From assembly GCF_003951285.1 (NCBI RefSeq), contig NZ_RXFQ01000020.1:1-64000 (forward strand): a DNA stretch of 64,000 bases, in the 5' to 3' direction. A program made the position numbers and the translations under genes. This document shows positions 1 through 8,452 of this stretch, one piece after another. The notes below the pieces were generated by a model that saw only the letters and a program-made list of their open reading frames with translations, was not told the DNA's origin and did not search any database. The stretch is from Variovorax beijingensis. Its GTDB lineage: Bacteria > Pseudomonadota > Gammaproteobacteria > Burkholderiales > Burkholderiaceae_C. How positions within the stretch are numbered: position 1 is the first letter of the stretch; each line of letters starts with the position of its first letter.

Positions 1-859
1 CGGCTTCCCGCAGGCACTGCGCAAACTGCGCGGCGGCAGGCGGGCTGGCGCGTGGCTTGCGTTGCAGGAGACCCACCTCGCGGTGGAACGTGAGCTCGCC
101 GAGCGAGAGCATGCGAACACCCGCGGGCAGCGGAAGGTGCGCCTCGACCAGCGGAACGAGCGCAACGCCCAGCCCCTTGGACGTCATGTGGATGAGCCCA
201 GCGATCTCGTCCAGTTCGATCGAATCGTTGACCGCAATGCCTTCGCGCCGGAGGAATCTCTCCACCATGCGGCCGCCGAAGGACGCGCGGTCGTAGCGCA
301 GGAAGGGCTGCTCCTGGAGGAGGGCGCGCCAGTCCTTGCCCGGCAGTTTTTTTGGCGCGATGAGCACGTATGGTTCCTGTACCAGCGGCTGCCACGCCAG
401 CTCCGGAAGAATGCCGAACGGCGGCCGGATGATCACCGCCGCATCGATCGTGCCGGCGTCGAGCTCGTCCATCAGCCGCATCGAGACGCCGGGCGACACA
501 TGGACGCGCAGCTGCGGCTGCTGCTTGCGCAGCCGTGCAAGCGCCCGCGCCACGAGCGTCGACTGCGCCGAGGCAATGGCGCCGATGCGCAGCAGCCCGC
601 CGCTCGCGGCGTCATCGGGAAGCTCGCCGAGCTTGGCGTAGAGCGCGCAGATCTCCTCCGCGCGCGCCAGCGTCGTCTGGCCGGCCGCATTCAAGGTGGC
701 GGAGCGGCCGGTCCGCTCGAACAGCTCGAACCCCAGGGCTTCCTCGAGCCGCTTGACCTGGCTGCTGACTGCCGACTGCGTCAGGCCGATCCGCTCCCCC
801 GCGGCGGCGAAGGTGCCGTGGCGGCAGACGGCGATGAAGGTTCTGAGTTCGTTGATCAT
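1..859 (-). CDS. LysR-family transcriptional regulator, 3' end cut by window edge
   Basis: The reading frame begins at ATG 859 and runs for 286 codons off the left edge without a stop, so only a few C-terminal residues can be missing (the family is about 300 residues). The N-terminus (MINELRTFIAV...) is the winged helix-turn-helix of LysR proteins, with the recognition-helix segment LTQSAVSSQVKRLEEALG, followed by a periplasmic-binding-protein-like effector domain. It lies downstream of the VOC gene on the same strand with a 67-base gap, so the two may be co-transcribed; whether it regulates that gene is inference. The effector cannot be read from the sequence. Confidence 0.9.
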   Translation of the reverse strand, partial: MINELRTFIAVCRHGTFAAAGERIGLTQSAVSSQVKRLEEALGFELFERTGRSATLNAAGQTTLARAEEICALYAKLGELPDDAASGGLLRIGAIASAQSTLVARALARLRKQQPQLRVHVSPGVSMRLMDELDAGTIDAAVIIRPPFGILPELAWQPLVQEPYVLIAPKKLPGKDWRALLQEQPFLRYDRASFGGRMVERFLRREGIAVNDSIELDEIAGLIHMTSKGLGVALVPLVEAHLPLPAGVRMLSLGELTFHREVGLLQRKPRASPPAAAQFAQCLREA

Positions 860-926
860 GAACCGAGCATCTCAAGAATCGATGCATGGTTCAATGATTC
901 ATCACGATGGACTGTCGTTGGCGCCT

Positions 927-1367
927 TCAGACGGCGAACAGCGAATCGAGATTCGCGAACGACTTCATCTCGATGGCATTGCCCGACGGATCGAGGAAGA
1001 ACATCGTCGCCTGTTCGCCCGGCTCGCCCTTGAAGCGGATGTAGGGCTCGATCACGAACCGGGTCTGGCGCGCCACCAATTTGTCGGCCAGCGCCTGCCA
1101 TTGGTCCATCGGGAGGATGGCGCCGAAGTGGCGCACCGGCACCTCGTGTCCGTCGACCGCGCTGCTGGCCTTGTGGCCGCATTCACCCGGCGCCAGGTGC
1201 GCCACGATCTGGTGGCCGTAAAAGTCGAAGTCGACCCACTCGGGCGCGCTGCGGCCCTCGGGGCATCCGAGCAGGTCGCCGTAGAAGGCGCGGGCTTCGG
1301 CAATGTCGCGAACGGGGAAAGCCAGGTGGAACGGAATTCTCGTGGGGGATGCATTCATGGCGGCCAT
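927..1367 (-). CDS. VOC-family (glyoxalase/dioxygenase-like) protein
   Basis: A 146-residue single-unit vicinal-oxygen-chelate fold protein. The N-terminal segment [20 protein letters not shown] is the first beta-alpha-beta module with its metal-ligand-position histidine, and the C-terminal [15 protein letters not shown] carries the usual DPxGNxIE glutamate. The family includes glyoxalase I, ring-cleavage dioxygenases and resistance proteins; the substrate cannot be assigned. ATG 1367 is taken as the start, but the methionine three codons later (1358) is equally plausible because neither has a convincing ribosome binding site. It is transcribed towards the LysR gene and is divergent from the sugar importer at 1611. 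Confidence 0.85.
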   Translation of the reverse strand: MAAMNASPTRIPFHLAFPVRDIAEARAFYGDLLGCPEGRSAPEWVDFDFYGHQIVAHLAPGECGHKASSAVDGHEVPVRHFGAILPMDQWQALADKLVARQTRFVIEPYIRFKGEPGEQATMFFLDPSGNAIEMKSFANLDSLFAV

Positions 1368-1440
1368 CGGTCTGTGAGTTCAGGATGGGCGGGACTTTAA
1401 GCAGCGAATCTCATAATCGAAAACGATATATTTTCTTGCT

Positions 1441-1463
1441 GAGCATCGATTTTTTTGATGCTC
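1441..1463. promoter_or_regulatory. Inverted repeat in the divergent intergenic region
   Basis: GAGCATC (1441-1447) is followed by a T-rich spacer and GATGCTC (1457-1463), a perfect 7-base dyad with a 9-base spacer. It lies in the 243-base gap between the divergent VOC gene and the sugar importer, an AT-rich island (about 1400-1465) in otherwise GC-rich DNA, where promoters would be expected. Its role as operator or hairpin is not established. Confidence 0.4.
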
Positions 1464-1490
1464 GATCCGTCCGGCGAGCGGGCGCGTTCC

Positions 1491-1506
1491 CCCGGGAATT
1501 CCCGGG
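1491..1506. promoter_or_regulatory. Perfect 16-base palindrome
   Basis: CCCGGGAATTCCCGGG at 1491-1506 is fully self-complementary. It sits about 105 bases upstream of the sugar-binding protein gene and 26 bases upstream of the candidate ROK operator. It could be a second protein-binding site or chance in GC-rich DNA. Confidence 0.35.
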
Positions 1507-1531
1507 TGTCCAGCGCGTGGCCGCGATGGGA

Positions 1532-1558
1532 TAGTTAGTTCGCCCTTCAAACTAACTA
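1532..1558. promoter_or_regulatory. Candidate ROK/XylR-type operator upstream of the sugar ABC operon
   Basis: TAGTTAGTT (1532-1540) and AACTAACTA (1550-1558) form a perfect 9-base inverted repeat with a 9-base spacer, 52 bases before the ATG at 1611. The half-sites resemble the TTAGTTTGTT-type arms known for ROK-family XylR operators in Firmicutes, and a ROK regulator is encoded by the last gene of this cluster (4734). The symmetry is visible directly; the assignment to that regulator is inference. Confidence 0.6.
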
Positions 1559-1610
1559 ATTTCTTACACGGCGTTCTTCGCCGGGCACACCCTTCCAAGG
1601 AGAGACATCC

Positions 1611-2633
1611 ATGCAACTCAAGCACACCCTGGCCGCCATGGCCTTCGGCCTTTCTGCCGTGGGCGCAGTGGCCCAGACCGTGGTCGGCGTGAGCTGGTCC
1701 AACTTCCAGGAAGAGCGCTGGAAGACCGACGAGGCCGCGATCAAGGCGCAGCTCGAGAAGCTCGGCGCCAAGTACATCAGCGCCGACGCGGGCGGCTCGC
1801 CCGAGAAGCAGCTGGGCGACATCGAGGGGCTGATGTCGAAGGGCGCCAAGGCGCTCATCGTGCTGGCCATGGACAAGGACGCGATCCTGCCCGCCGTCAC
1901 CAAGGCCACGCGCCAGAAGGTGCCCGTGGTGGCCTACGACCGGCTGATCGAGGCGCCCGGTGTCTTCTACATCACCTTCGACAACGTCGAGGTCGGCCGC
2001 ATGGAGGCGCGCGAGGTCTTCAAGGTCAAGCCCAAGGGCAACTACGTGATCATCAAGGGCTCGCCGAGCGACCCGAACGCCGACTTCCTGCGCGCGGGCC
2101 AGCAGGAGGTGCTGGACGCGGCCATCAAGAAGGGCGACATCAAGATCGTCGGCGACGAATACACCGAAGGCTGGAAGCCCGAGGTGGCGCAGAAGAACAT
2201 GGAGCAGATCCTCACCAAGAACGCCAACAAGGTCGACGCGGTGGTGGCTGCTAACGACGGCACGGCCGGCGGCGCGGTGGCCGCGCTCACGGCCAAGGGC
2301 CTGCGCGGCATTCCGGTGTCGGGGCAGGACGCCGACTTCGCGGCGCTCAACCGCATTGCGCTGGGCACGCAGACCGCCACCATCTTCAAGGACTCGCGCG
2401 AACTCGGCCGCGAAGCCGCCAGCGCCGCCATCGCGCTGTCGCAGGGCAAGCCGGTCGAGAAGGCCGCGCCCTGGAATTCCGGGCCGAAGAAGATCTCGCT
2501 GTCGTCGCGCCTGCTCACGCCGGTGCCGATCACGCGCGACAACCTCGACGTGGTCGTGAAGGCCGGCTGGATCAAGAAGGACGAGCTCTGCAAGGGCGTC
2601 CCGGCGGCCAGCGCACCCGCGGCCTGCAAGTAG
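1611..2633 (+). CDS. xylF: Sugar ABC transporter periplasmic binding protein, D-xylose (XylF) type
   Basis: A 340-residue secreted binding protein. Residues 1 to about 22 form a Sec signal peptide ending in AVAQ, and the mature chain is a two-lobed type I sugar-binding fold ([15 protein letters not shown] near the start, then [33 protein letters not shown] and VSGQDAD), the pattern of XylF-like proteins. It would capture a pentose or related sugar in the periplasm and deliver it to the permease encoded at 2746. AAGGAGAG at about 1598-1605 is a good ribosome binding site for the ATG at 1611. First gene of a cluster (binding protein, permease, ATPase, ROK repressor). D-xylose is the best guess from family resemblance; another sugar is possible. 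Confidence 0.85.
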   Translation: MQLKHTLAAMAFGLSAVGAVAQTVVGVSWSNFQEERWKTDEAAIKAQLEKLGAKYISADAGGSPEKQLGDIEGLMSKGAKALIVLAMDKDAILPAVTKATRQKVPVVAYDRLIEAPGVFYITFDNVEVGRMEAREVFKVKPKGNYVIIKGSPSDPNADFLRAGQQEVLDAAIKKGDIKIVGDEYTEGWKPEVAQKNMEQILTKNANKVDAVVAANDGTAGGAVAALTAKGLRGIPVSGQDADFAALNRIALGTQTATIFKDSRELGREAASAAIALSQGKPVEKAAPWNSGPKKISLSSRLLTPVPITRDNLDVVVKAGWIKKDELCKGVPAASAPAACK

Positions 2634-2745
2634 CACAGCCGCGAGCAGCGCCGCCAATCCGCGCCGCACTGCCGCGTCCGGCCGGCCCATGAGCCCGCCC
2701 GGAGCGCTGCCGCACACCTGTTGTTCCTTCGAGAGGATCTGAAAA

Positions 2746-3936
2746 ATGAGCAATCCAACGCCAGGCTGGTGGCGGCGCACGGGCGTCGACCTGCGGCTCC
2801 TGCTGATGAGCGTGCTGCTGATCGCCATGGGGGTGGTCTTCAACGTGATGTCGGGCGGCGTGTTCCTGTCGCCCGAGAACCTCTACAACGTGGCGCAGCA
2901 GACGGCGGTGGTGGGCATCGTGTCGACGGTGATGGTGCTGGTGATCGTGGCGCGCCACATCGACCTGTCGGTCGGCTCGGTCATGGGCTTCGTGGGCGTG
3001 CTGATCGCCTACCTGCAGTACACCTCGGGCTGGTCGTGGCCCGCGGCCTGCCTCGCGGGCCTTGCGGTGGCGCTGCTGGTGTCGATCTACCAGGGCTGGC
3101 TCACGGCGATGCTGGGCGTGCCCTCGTTCGTGGTCACGCTCGGCGGGCTGATGTCGTTCCGAGGCGCGGCCTTCCTGGTGGCCGACGGCAAGACGCAGCC
3201 CGTGAACGACGAGTTCTTCCAGCGCCTGGGCGGCGGCTACGACGGCGGCATCGGCACCACCGCGACGTGGATCCTCGCGGGCTTCGTGGCGCTGGTGCTG
3301 TTCGCGCGCATGCTGCAGAAGCGCCGCGCGCGCGCGCACCACGAAATGCCCAACGAGCCGCTGTGGCTGGAGCTGCTGCTCACGGCGGTGCCCGCGGCCG
3401 TGGTCTTCGTCTTCGCGGCGGTCATGAACAACTATCAGATCGCCTCGAAGGACGCGCCGCAGGGCCTGCCGATCCCGGTGCTGATCTGGGCCGTGGTGGC
3501 GATCGTGCTGTCGTTCATCGTGCACCGCACGCGCTTCGGCCGCTACGTGTTCGCGATGGGCGGCAACCCCGATGCGGCGGCGCTGGTGGGCATTCCGGTC
3601 AAGCGCGTCACGCTGATGCTGTTCGCGCTGCTCGCGGTGCTGGTGACGGTGGCGGCCATCGTGTCGATCGCGCGGCTCAATGCGGGCACCAACTCTCTCG
3701 GCACGGGCATGGAGCTGTACGTGATCGCGGCGGCCGTGATCGGCGGCACGGCGCTCGCGGGCGGCACCGGTTCGATCTTCGGCTCGGTGCTGGGCGCGCT
3801 GATCATGCAGTCGCTCGACAGCGGCATGCTGCTGCTCGACGTACCGATCGGCAAGCGCATGGTGATCATCGGGCAGGTGCTGATCGTGGCGGTGGTGTTC
3901 GATGTTCTCTATCGCAAGCGCTTTGGAGAGAACTGA
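2746..3936 (+). CDS. xylH: Sugar ABC transporter permease, XylH type
   Basis: A 396-residue very hydrophobic inner-membrane protein with about ten predicted helices, matching XylH in length. The family signature region [16 protein letters not shown] is present near residue 70, and the cytoplasmic coupling-loop region [19 protein letters not shown] near residue 270 is typical of ribose/xylose permeases. A charged insert ([14 protein letters not shown]) separates helices in the middle. The gap from the binding-protein gene is 112 bases; GAGAGG lies just upstream of the ATG. The gene for the ATPase follows after one base beyond the stop codon. It would form the membrane channel of the importer. 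Confidence 0.87.
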   Translation: MSNPTPGWWRRTGVDLRLLLMSVLLIAMGVVFNVMSGGVFLSPENLYNVAQQTAVVGIVSTVMVLVIVARHIDLSVGSVMGFVGVLIAYLQYTSGWSWPAACLAGLAVALLVSIYQGWLTAMLGVPSFVVTLGGLMSFRGAAFLVADGKTQPVNDEFFQRLGGGYDGGIGTTATWILAGFVALVLFARMLQKRRARAHHEMPNEPLWLELLLTAVPAAVVFVFAAVMNNYQIASKDAPQGLPIPVLIWAVVAIVLSFIVHRTRFGRYVFAMGGNPDAAALVGIPVKRVTLMLFALLAVLVTVAAIVSIARLNAGTNSLGTGMELYVIAAAVIGGTALAGGTGSIFGSVLGALIMQSLDSGMLLLDVPIGKRMVIIGQVLIVAVVFDVLYRKRFGEN

Positions 3937-3937
3937 G

Positions 3938-4714
3938 ATGAGCACCATCGACACATCCAAAACCCTCGTCGAACTGCGCGACATCCGCAAGGCCTTCGGC
4001 GGCGTGAAGGCCGTGGACGGCGTGAGCATCAACCTCCATCCCGGCGAAGTGGTGGCCGTGCTCGGCCACAACGGCGCGGGCAAGTCCACGCTCATGAAGA
4101 TGCTCGCGGGCGCCTACCCGGTCGATTCGGGCGACACGCTGATCGCAGGCGAGAAGGTCCACATCCGCACGCCCGCCGAGGCGCAGGCGCTCGGCATCGA
4201 GACCATCTACCAGACCCTCGCGCTGGCCGACAACCTCGACTCCGTGTCCAACCTCTTTCTCGGGCGCGAGAAGATGACGCGCTGGAACACGCTCGACGAC
4301 CACTTCATGGAAGTGCAGGCGCGCAAGGTGTTCCAGCGCCTGAACAGGAACTTCACCAACATCCGCATTCCGGTGCGCAGGCTCTCGGGCGGGCAGCGGC
4401 AGGTGGTGGCGATCTCGCGCGCGCTGTACTTCAATGCGCGCATCCTGATCATGGACGAGCCCTGCGCCGCGCTCGGCCCCGAAGAAACCGCGATGGTCGG
4501 CGGGCTCGTGAAGCAGCTCAAGGCCGACGGCGTCGGCATCTTCCTGATCACGCACGACATGCCCGACGTGTTCTCGCTGAGCGACCGCGTCGCGGTCATG
4601 AAGAACGGCAAGCTCGTGGGCACCTACCGCACCGCGGACGTGACCGAAGACGAAGTGCTCGGCATGATCATCGCCGGCAAGCGCCCCGAGGGAAAAGAGC
4701 AGGCTCACAGGTGA
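3938..4714 (+). CDS. Sugar ABC transporter ATP-binding protein, single-domain (XylG/FrcA-like)
   Basis: A 258-residue ABC ATPase starting at ATG 3938, chosen over an in-frame ATG 36 bases upstream because it has GGAGAG at 3925-3930 and avoids overlap with the permease stop (3934-3936). It has Walker [10 protein letters not shown] (residues 43-51), Q-loop YQTLALADN, signature LSGGQRQ, Walker B ILIMDEP and switch histidine LITHD. E. coli XylG carries two fused ABC domains (about 500 residues), whereas this protein has one, like FrcA of the Sinorhizobium fructose system. It would therefore act as a homodimer powering the permease encoded upstream. Confidence 0.87.
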   Translation: MSTIDTSKTLVELRDIRKAFGGVKAVDGVSINLHPGEVVAVLGHNGAGKSTLMKMLAGAYPVDSGDTLIAGEKVHIRTPAEAQALGIETIYQTLALADNLDSVSNLFLGREKMTRWNTLDDHFMEVQARKVFQRLNRNFTNIRIPVRRLSGGQRQVVAISRALYFNARILIMDEPCAALGPEETAMVGGLVKQLKADGVGIFLITHDMPDVFSLSDRVAVMKNGKLVGTYRTADVTEDEVLGMIIAGKRPEGKEQAHR

Positions 4715-4733
4715 ACGAAGGCAGGGTGGCCCC

Positions 4734-5897
4734 GTGACCATCGGCGACCAGCAGCTGCTCAAGCGCATGAACCGCAGCGTGCTGCTGCGCCTCCTGCGTG
4801 CGCGCCCGGGCCTGTCGCGCGCACGGCTTGCGAGCGAGAGCGGCCTCACCAAGTCGACCGTGAGCCTGCTGGTGCGCGAACTGCTTGACGAGGGCTGGCT
4901 CAGCGAAGCGGGCACCACCGTCGCCGATGGGCTGGGGCGGCCGTCCACGCCGCTGCAGATCAACGTCGGCGTGCGCGCATTGATGGGTGTCGAGATCGCG
5001 GTCGAGACGGTGCGCCTGGTCTGCGTCTCGCTGCAGGGCGAGGTGCTGCATGCCGACACGCAGGCGCTGGCCGACAGCGCACCGGCCGGCGCCTGCGCGC
5101 AGGTTGCGCGCATGGCCGCGGCAGCGCACGGGCAGCTCAACGCACTGGGGCTGCGCCTGTCGAGCATCGGCGTCTGCGTGCCCGGCGCGGTGGACGACTG
5201 CACCGGCATGGTCCGCTTCGCGCCCAACCTCGGCTGGCGCAACGTGAGCCTGCTGCCCGCGCTGGAAGAAGCCTTTGCCGCGGCGGGGCTCCCGGGCGTC
5301 ACGGTGCAGCTGCAGAACGACGCCGATGCCGCCGCGCTCGGCGAGTACGAGTTCTCCGGCGGCGAGAGCGCGGACCCGCTGATCTTCGTGAGCTGCGACG
5401 TGGGCGTGGGCGCCGGCGTGGTGCTGAACGACCGTCTCTTCACGGGCGCGCAAGGCATGGCGGGCGAGATCGGCCACACCATCCTGCAGCTCGATGGGCC
5501 GCTGTGCTCGTGCGGGCGCCGCGGCTGCGCCGAGGCCTTCTTCGGCTCGCGCGCGCTCGAGCGCGAAGCGCCCGGCATGGCGCATGCGGCGGCCTTCTTC
5601 GGCGTGCTGCTGCAGAACCTGTGGGTCACCTTCGATCCGCGCGCCATCGTGCTCGGCGGCAAGTCCTGCACCGGCCATCTCGGGCTTGCGCAGGCGGCCT
5701 TCGAGAGCGTCGGGCGCCATGCCGATGCGGCCGGCATGCCCGCACCCGATCTGCGCATCGCGCGCTATCGCGCGCTTGCACCCGCCGTGGGCGCCGCCGC
5801 GCTGGCGCTGCACGAATACCTCCGGCCGCTGCAGCCCGATGCGCGCACGCGCCGGGCCCGCGCCGCGCGCAACGAATACCGAATACCTTCTGTCTAA
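4734..5897 (+). CDS. ROK-family transcriptional repressor, XylR/NagC-like
   Basis: A 387-residue protein starting at GTG 4734 (an internal ATG at 4767 is an alternative). Residues 10-55 form a winged helix-turn-helix (SRARLASESGLTKSTVSLLV), followed by a ROK sugar-binding domain with CDVGVGAGVVLN, GEIGH and the zinc-site motif CSCGRRGCAE. ROK repressors release DNA when they bind a sugar or sugar phosphate. It is placed 19 bases after the ATPase gene, so it is probably the local regulator of the importer and a candidate for binding the dyad at 1532-1558. The C-terminal tail is rich in arginine and alanine. Confidence 0.88.
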   Translation: MTIGDQQLLKRMNRSVLLRLLRARPGLSRARLASESGLTKSTVSLLVRELLDEGWLSEAGTTVADGLGRPSTPLQINVGVRALMGVEIAVETVRLVCVSLQGEVLHADTQALADSAPAGACAQVARMAAAAHGQLNALGLRLSSIGVCVPGAVDDCTGMVRFAPNLGWRNVSLLPALEEAFAAAGLPGVTVQLQNDADAAALGEYEFSGGESADPLIFVSCDVGVGAGVVLNDRLFTGAQGMAGEIGHTILQLDGPLCSCGRRGCAEAFFGSRALEREAPGMAHAAAFFGVLLQNLWVTFDPRAIVLGGKSCTGHLGLAQAAFESVGRHADAAGMPAPDLRIARYRALAPAVGAAALALHEYLRPLQPDARTRRARAARNEYRIPSV

Positions 5898-6012
5898 AAA
5901 GATCGGCGGCTGGCGGCCGCGATTCCGGTGATGCACGGCGACATGCGCAAACCGCCTACGCGCATCGCCGCGGCCCTGGCCTAGGTTCGAGAAAAAACCT
6001 GGAGCCCAAGCC

Positions 6013-8448
6013 ATGCCCGATGCCGCCGCGCGCGTTCGTGCGCCTTCTTCCGCGCTGCTGACCATCACCGCTGTTGTCATCGGCCTTGCGGGCCTGGGGC
6101 TGGGGGCGGCAGGCGCCTGGCTCGTCGTGCTCGGCGGCTCGTGGTACTACCTCGTGGCGGGGCTCGGGCTGATCGTCGCTGCGGTGCTGCTTCCGCGCGG
6201 CAGCGGCGCGGGACTCTGGGTCTATGCGGCCGTGGTGGCGTTCACGCTGGTCTGGGCCTTGTGGGAAGTGGGATTCGACTGGTGGCCGCTGGCGGCGCGC
6301 GGCGACGTGTTCTTCGTGCTCGGCGTGTTCCTGCTCACGCCCTGGGTGGCGCGTGCACTCGGGCGCCGCAGCGCCGCGGGCGTGGCGCCCGCGCGCGGTT
6401 TCCTCGGCGTGGTGCTGCTGGCTTTCCTGGCCGCCGCGGTGTTCTCGTGGACGCGCGATGCGACGCGCGTGGAGGGCACCATGCCGGCGCCGACGGCAGC
6501 CGCCGCGGCATCGGCGAATGCCGCACCCGCCCCGCCGAAGGACGACTGGACGGCCTACGGCGGCAACGGCATGGGCCAGCGCTATTCGGCGCTCGACCAG
6601 ATCACGCCGGCCAATGTGGGCGAGCTGCAGGAGGCATGGCACTTCCGCACCGGCGACGTGCGCGGCCAGAGCGGCGACCCCGAGGAGACGACCTTCGAGG
6701 TCACGCCGCTGAAGATCGGCGAGCGGCTTTTTCTTTGCACGCCGCACCAGTCGGTGGTGGCACTGAACGCGACCACCGGCGAGCAGCTCTGGCGCTACAC
6801 GCCCGAGATCCGGCGCCCGCTGGCCCTGCAGCACCTGACCTGCCGCGGCCTGTCCTACGACCCGGGCAGCGCGGTGCGGCCCGCGCCGGCCGCGGCTGCT
6901 TCATCGCCACCCACCGCGGGCGGCGACTGCGACGCCAAGCTCTTCATGCCCACGGCCGACGGCCGCGTCATCGCGCTCGACCCCGAAAGCGGCAGGCCCT
7001 GCATGCGCTTTGGCGGCGGCACGGGCCAGATCGACCTCTGGAAGAACATGCCCAACGTGAAGCCCGGCGCCTACTATTCGACCTCGCCCGTGGTGGTGAC
7101 GCGTTCGCTCGTCATCGTGGGCGGCACGGTGCTGGACAACGTCTCGACCAAGGAGACCTCCGGCGTGATCCGGGCCTTCGACATCGACACCGGCGCGCTG
7201 GTGTGGAACTGGGACTCGGGCAACCCGGACGACACCGCACCCATTGCGGCCGACCGAACGTACACGGCCAACTCGCCGAACAGCTGGTCGATCTCCAGCG
7301 TGGACGAGGCGCTCGGTCTGGTCTACGTGCCCACCGGCAACCAGCCGCCCGACCAGTGGGGCGGAAAGCGCACCGAAGGGGCCGAGCGCTATTCGTCCTC
7401 GGTGGTGGCGCTCGACCTGGCCACCGGCCGCGTGCGCTGGAGCTTCCAGACCGTGCACCACGACCTCTGGGACTACGACGTGCCCTCGCAGCCCAGCCTC
7501 GTCGACCTGCGCATCGGCAGCGAGACGGTGCCCGCGCTCGTGCAGCCGACCAAGCAGGGAGAGCTGTTCGTGCTCGACCGCCGCGACGGCAAGCCCGTGG
7601 CCAAGGTCCATGAACGGCCCGCGCCGCAGGGGCCCGCCGCGGGCGACCACACCTCGCTCACGCAGCCGGTGTCGGAGCTGTCCTTCGATCCGCCCGCGCT
7701 CACGCCGGCCGACATGTGGGGCGGCACCGTGTTCGACCAGCTGGCCTGCCGCATCGCCTTTCACCGGCTGCGCTACGAAGGCCGCTACACGCCGCCGTCG
7801 ACCGAGGGCTCGCTGATCTACCCCGGCAACTTCGGCGTCTTCAACTGGGGCGGCGTGGCGGTCGACCCGGTGCGGCAGATGGCGTTCACCACGCCGGCCT
7901 CGCTGGCCTTCGTGTCCAGGCTCATTCCGCGCACCGACGACACCTCGCTCCACGTGCAGGGCAAGGACCGGCCCAACGACAGCCTGCCCGCGCTGAACGA
8001 GAACTTCGGCGCGCCGTTCGCGGTGCAGCTGCGCGCCTTCACCTCGGTGTTCGGCCTGCCGTGCCAGGCGCCGCCCTGGGGCCATGTGGCGGGGGCCGAC
8101 CTGCGCACCGGCCGGGTGGTGTGGAAGCACAAGAACGGCACCGTGCGCGACAGCTCGCCGCTGCCGCTGCCCTTTGCGATGGGCGTGCCCAGCCTCGGCG
8201 GGCCGATGATGACGGCCGGCGGCGTGGCCTTTCTCTCGGGCACGCTCGACTACTACCTGCGCGCCTACGACGTGGCCAACGGCAAGGAGCTCTGGCGCAG
8301 CCGCCTGCCCGCGGGCGGGCAGGCCACGCCGATGAGCTACCGCGGCAGCGACGGGCGCCAGTACGTGGTGGTGGCCGCGGGCGGCCACGGCTCGCTGGGC
8401 ACGCGCACCGGCGACCACGTGATCGCCTACGCGCTGCCCAGGCGCTGA
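6013..8448 (+). CDS. gcd: Membrane-bound PQQ-dependent glucose dehydrogenase-type enzyme
   Basis: An 811-residue protein, close to the 796 of E. coli Gcd. Residues about 15-160 hold five hydrophobic helices anchoring it in the inner membrane; the rest is an eight-bladed PQQ propeller facing the periplasm. The blade motif TVHHDLWDYDVPSQPSLVDL, containing the catalytic aspartate region, is characteristic of the glucose/quinate/shikimate family. It oxidises an aldose in the periplasm and passes electrons to ubiquinone. No cytochrome c motif is present. It follows the sugar importer and ROK gene, so the same sugar (for example xylose or glucose) may be either imported or oxidised to the aldonate. 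Quinate-type substrates cannot be excluded. No pqq biosynthesis genes are seen in the window. Confidence 0.85.
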   Translation: MPDAAARVRAPSSALLTITAVVIGLAGLGLGAAGAWLVVLGGSWYYLVAGLGLIVAAVLLPRGSGAGLWVYAAVVAFTLVWALWEVGFDWWPLAARGDVFFVLGVFLLTPWVARALGRRSAAGVAPARGFLGVVLLAFLAAAVFSWTRDATRVEGTMPAPTAAAAASANAAPAPPKDDWTAYGGNGMGQRYSALDQITPANVGELQEAWHFRTGDVRGQSGDPEETTFEVTPLKIGERLFLCTPHQSVVALNATTGEQLWRYTPEIRRPLALQHLTCRGLSYDPGSAVRPAPAAAASSPPTAGGDCDAKLFMPTADGRVIALDPESGRPCMRFGGGTGQIDLWKNMPNVKPGAYYSTSPVVVTRSLVIVGGTVLDNVSTKETSGVIRAFDIDTGALVWNWDSGNPDDTAPIAADRTYTANSPNSWSISSVDEALGLVYVPTGNQPPDQWGGKRTEGAERYSSSVVALDLATGRVRWSFQTVHHDLWDYDVPSQPSLVDLRIGSETVPALVQPTKQGELFVLDRRDGKPVAKVHERPAPQGPAAGDHTSLTQPVSELSFDPPALTPADMWGGTVFDQLACRIAFHRLRYEGRYTPPSTEGSLIYPGNFGVFNWGGVAVDPVRQMAFTTPASLAFVSRLIPRTDDTSLHVQGKDRPNDSLPALNENFGAPFAVQLRAFTSVFGLPCQAPPWGHVAGADLRTGRVVWKHKNGTVRDSSPLPLPFAMGVPSLGGPMMTAGGVAFLSGTLDYYLRAYDVANGKELWRSRLPAGGQATPMSYRGSDGRQYVVVAAGGHGSLGTRTGDHVIAYALPRR

Positions 8449-8452
8449 GCGT

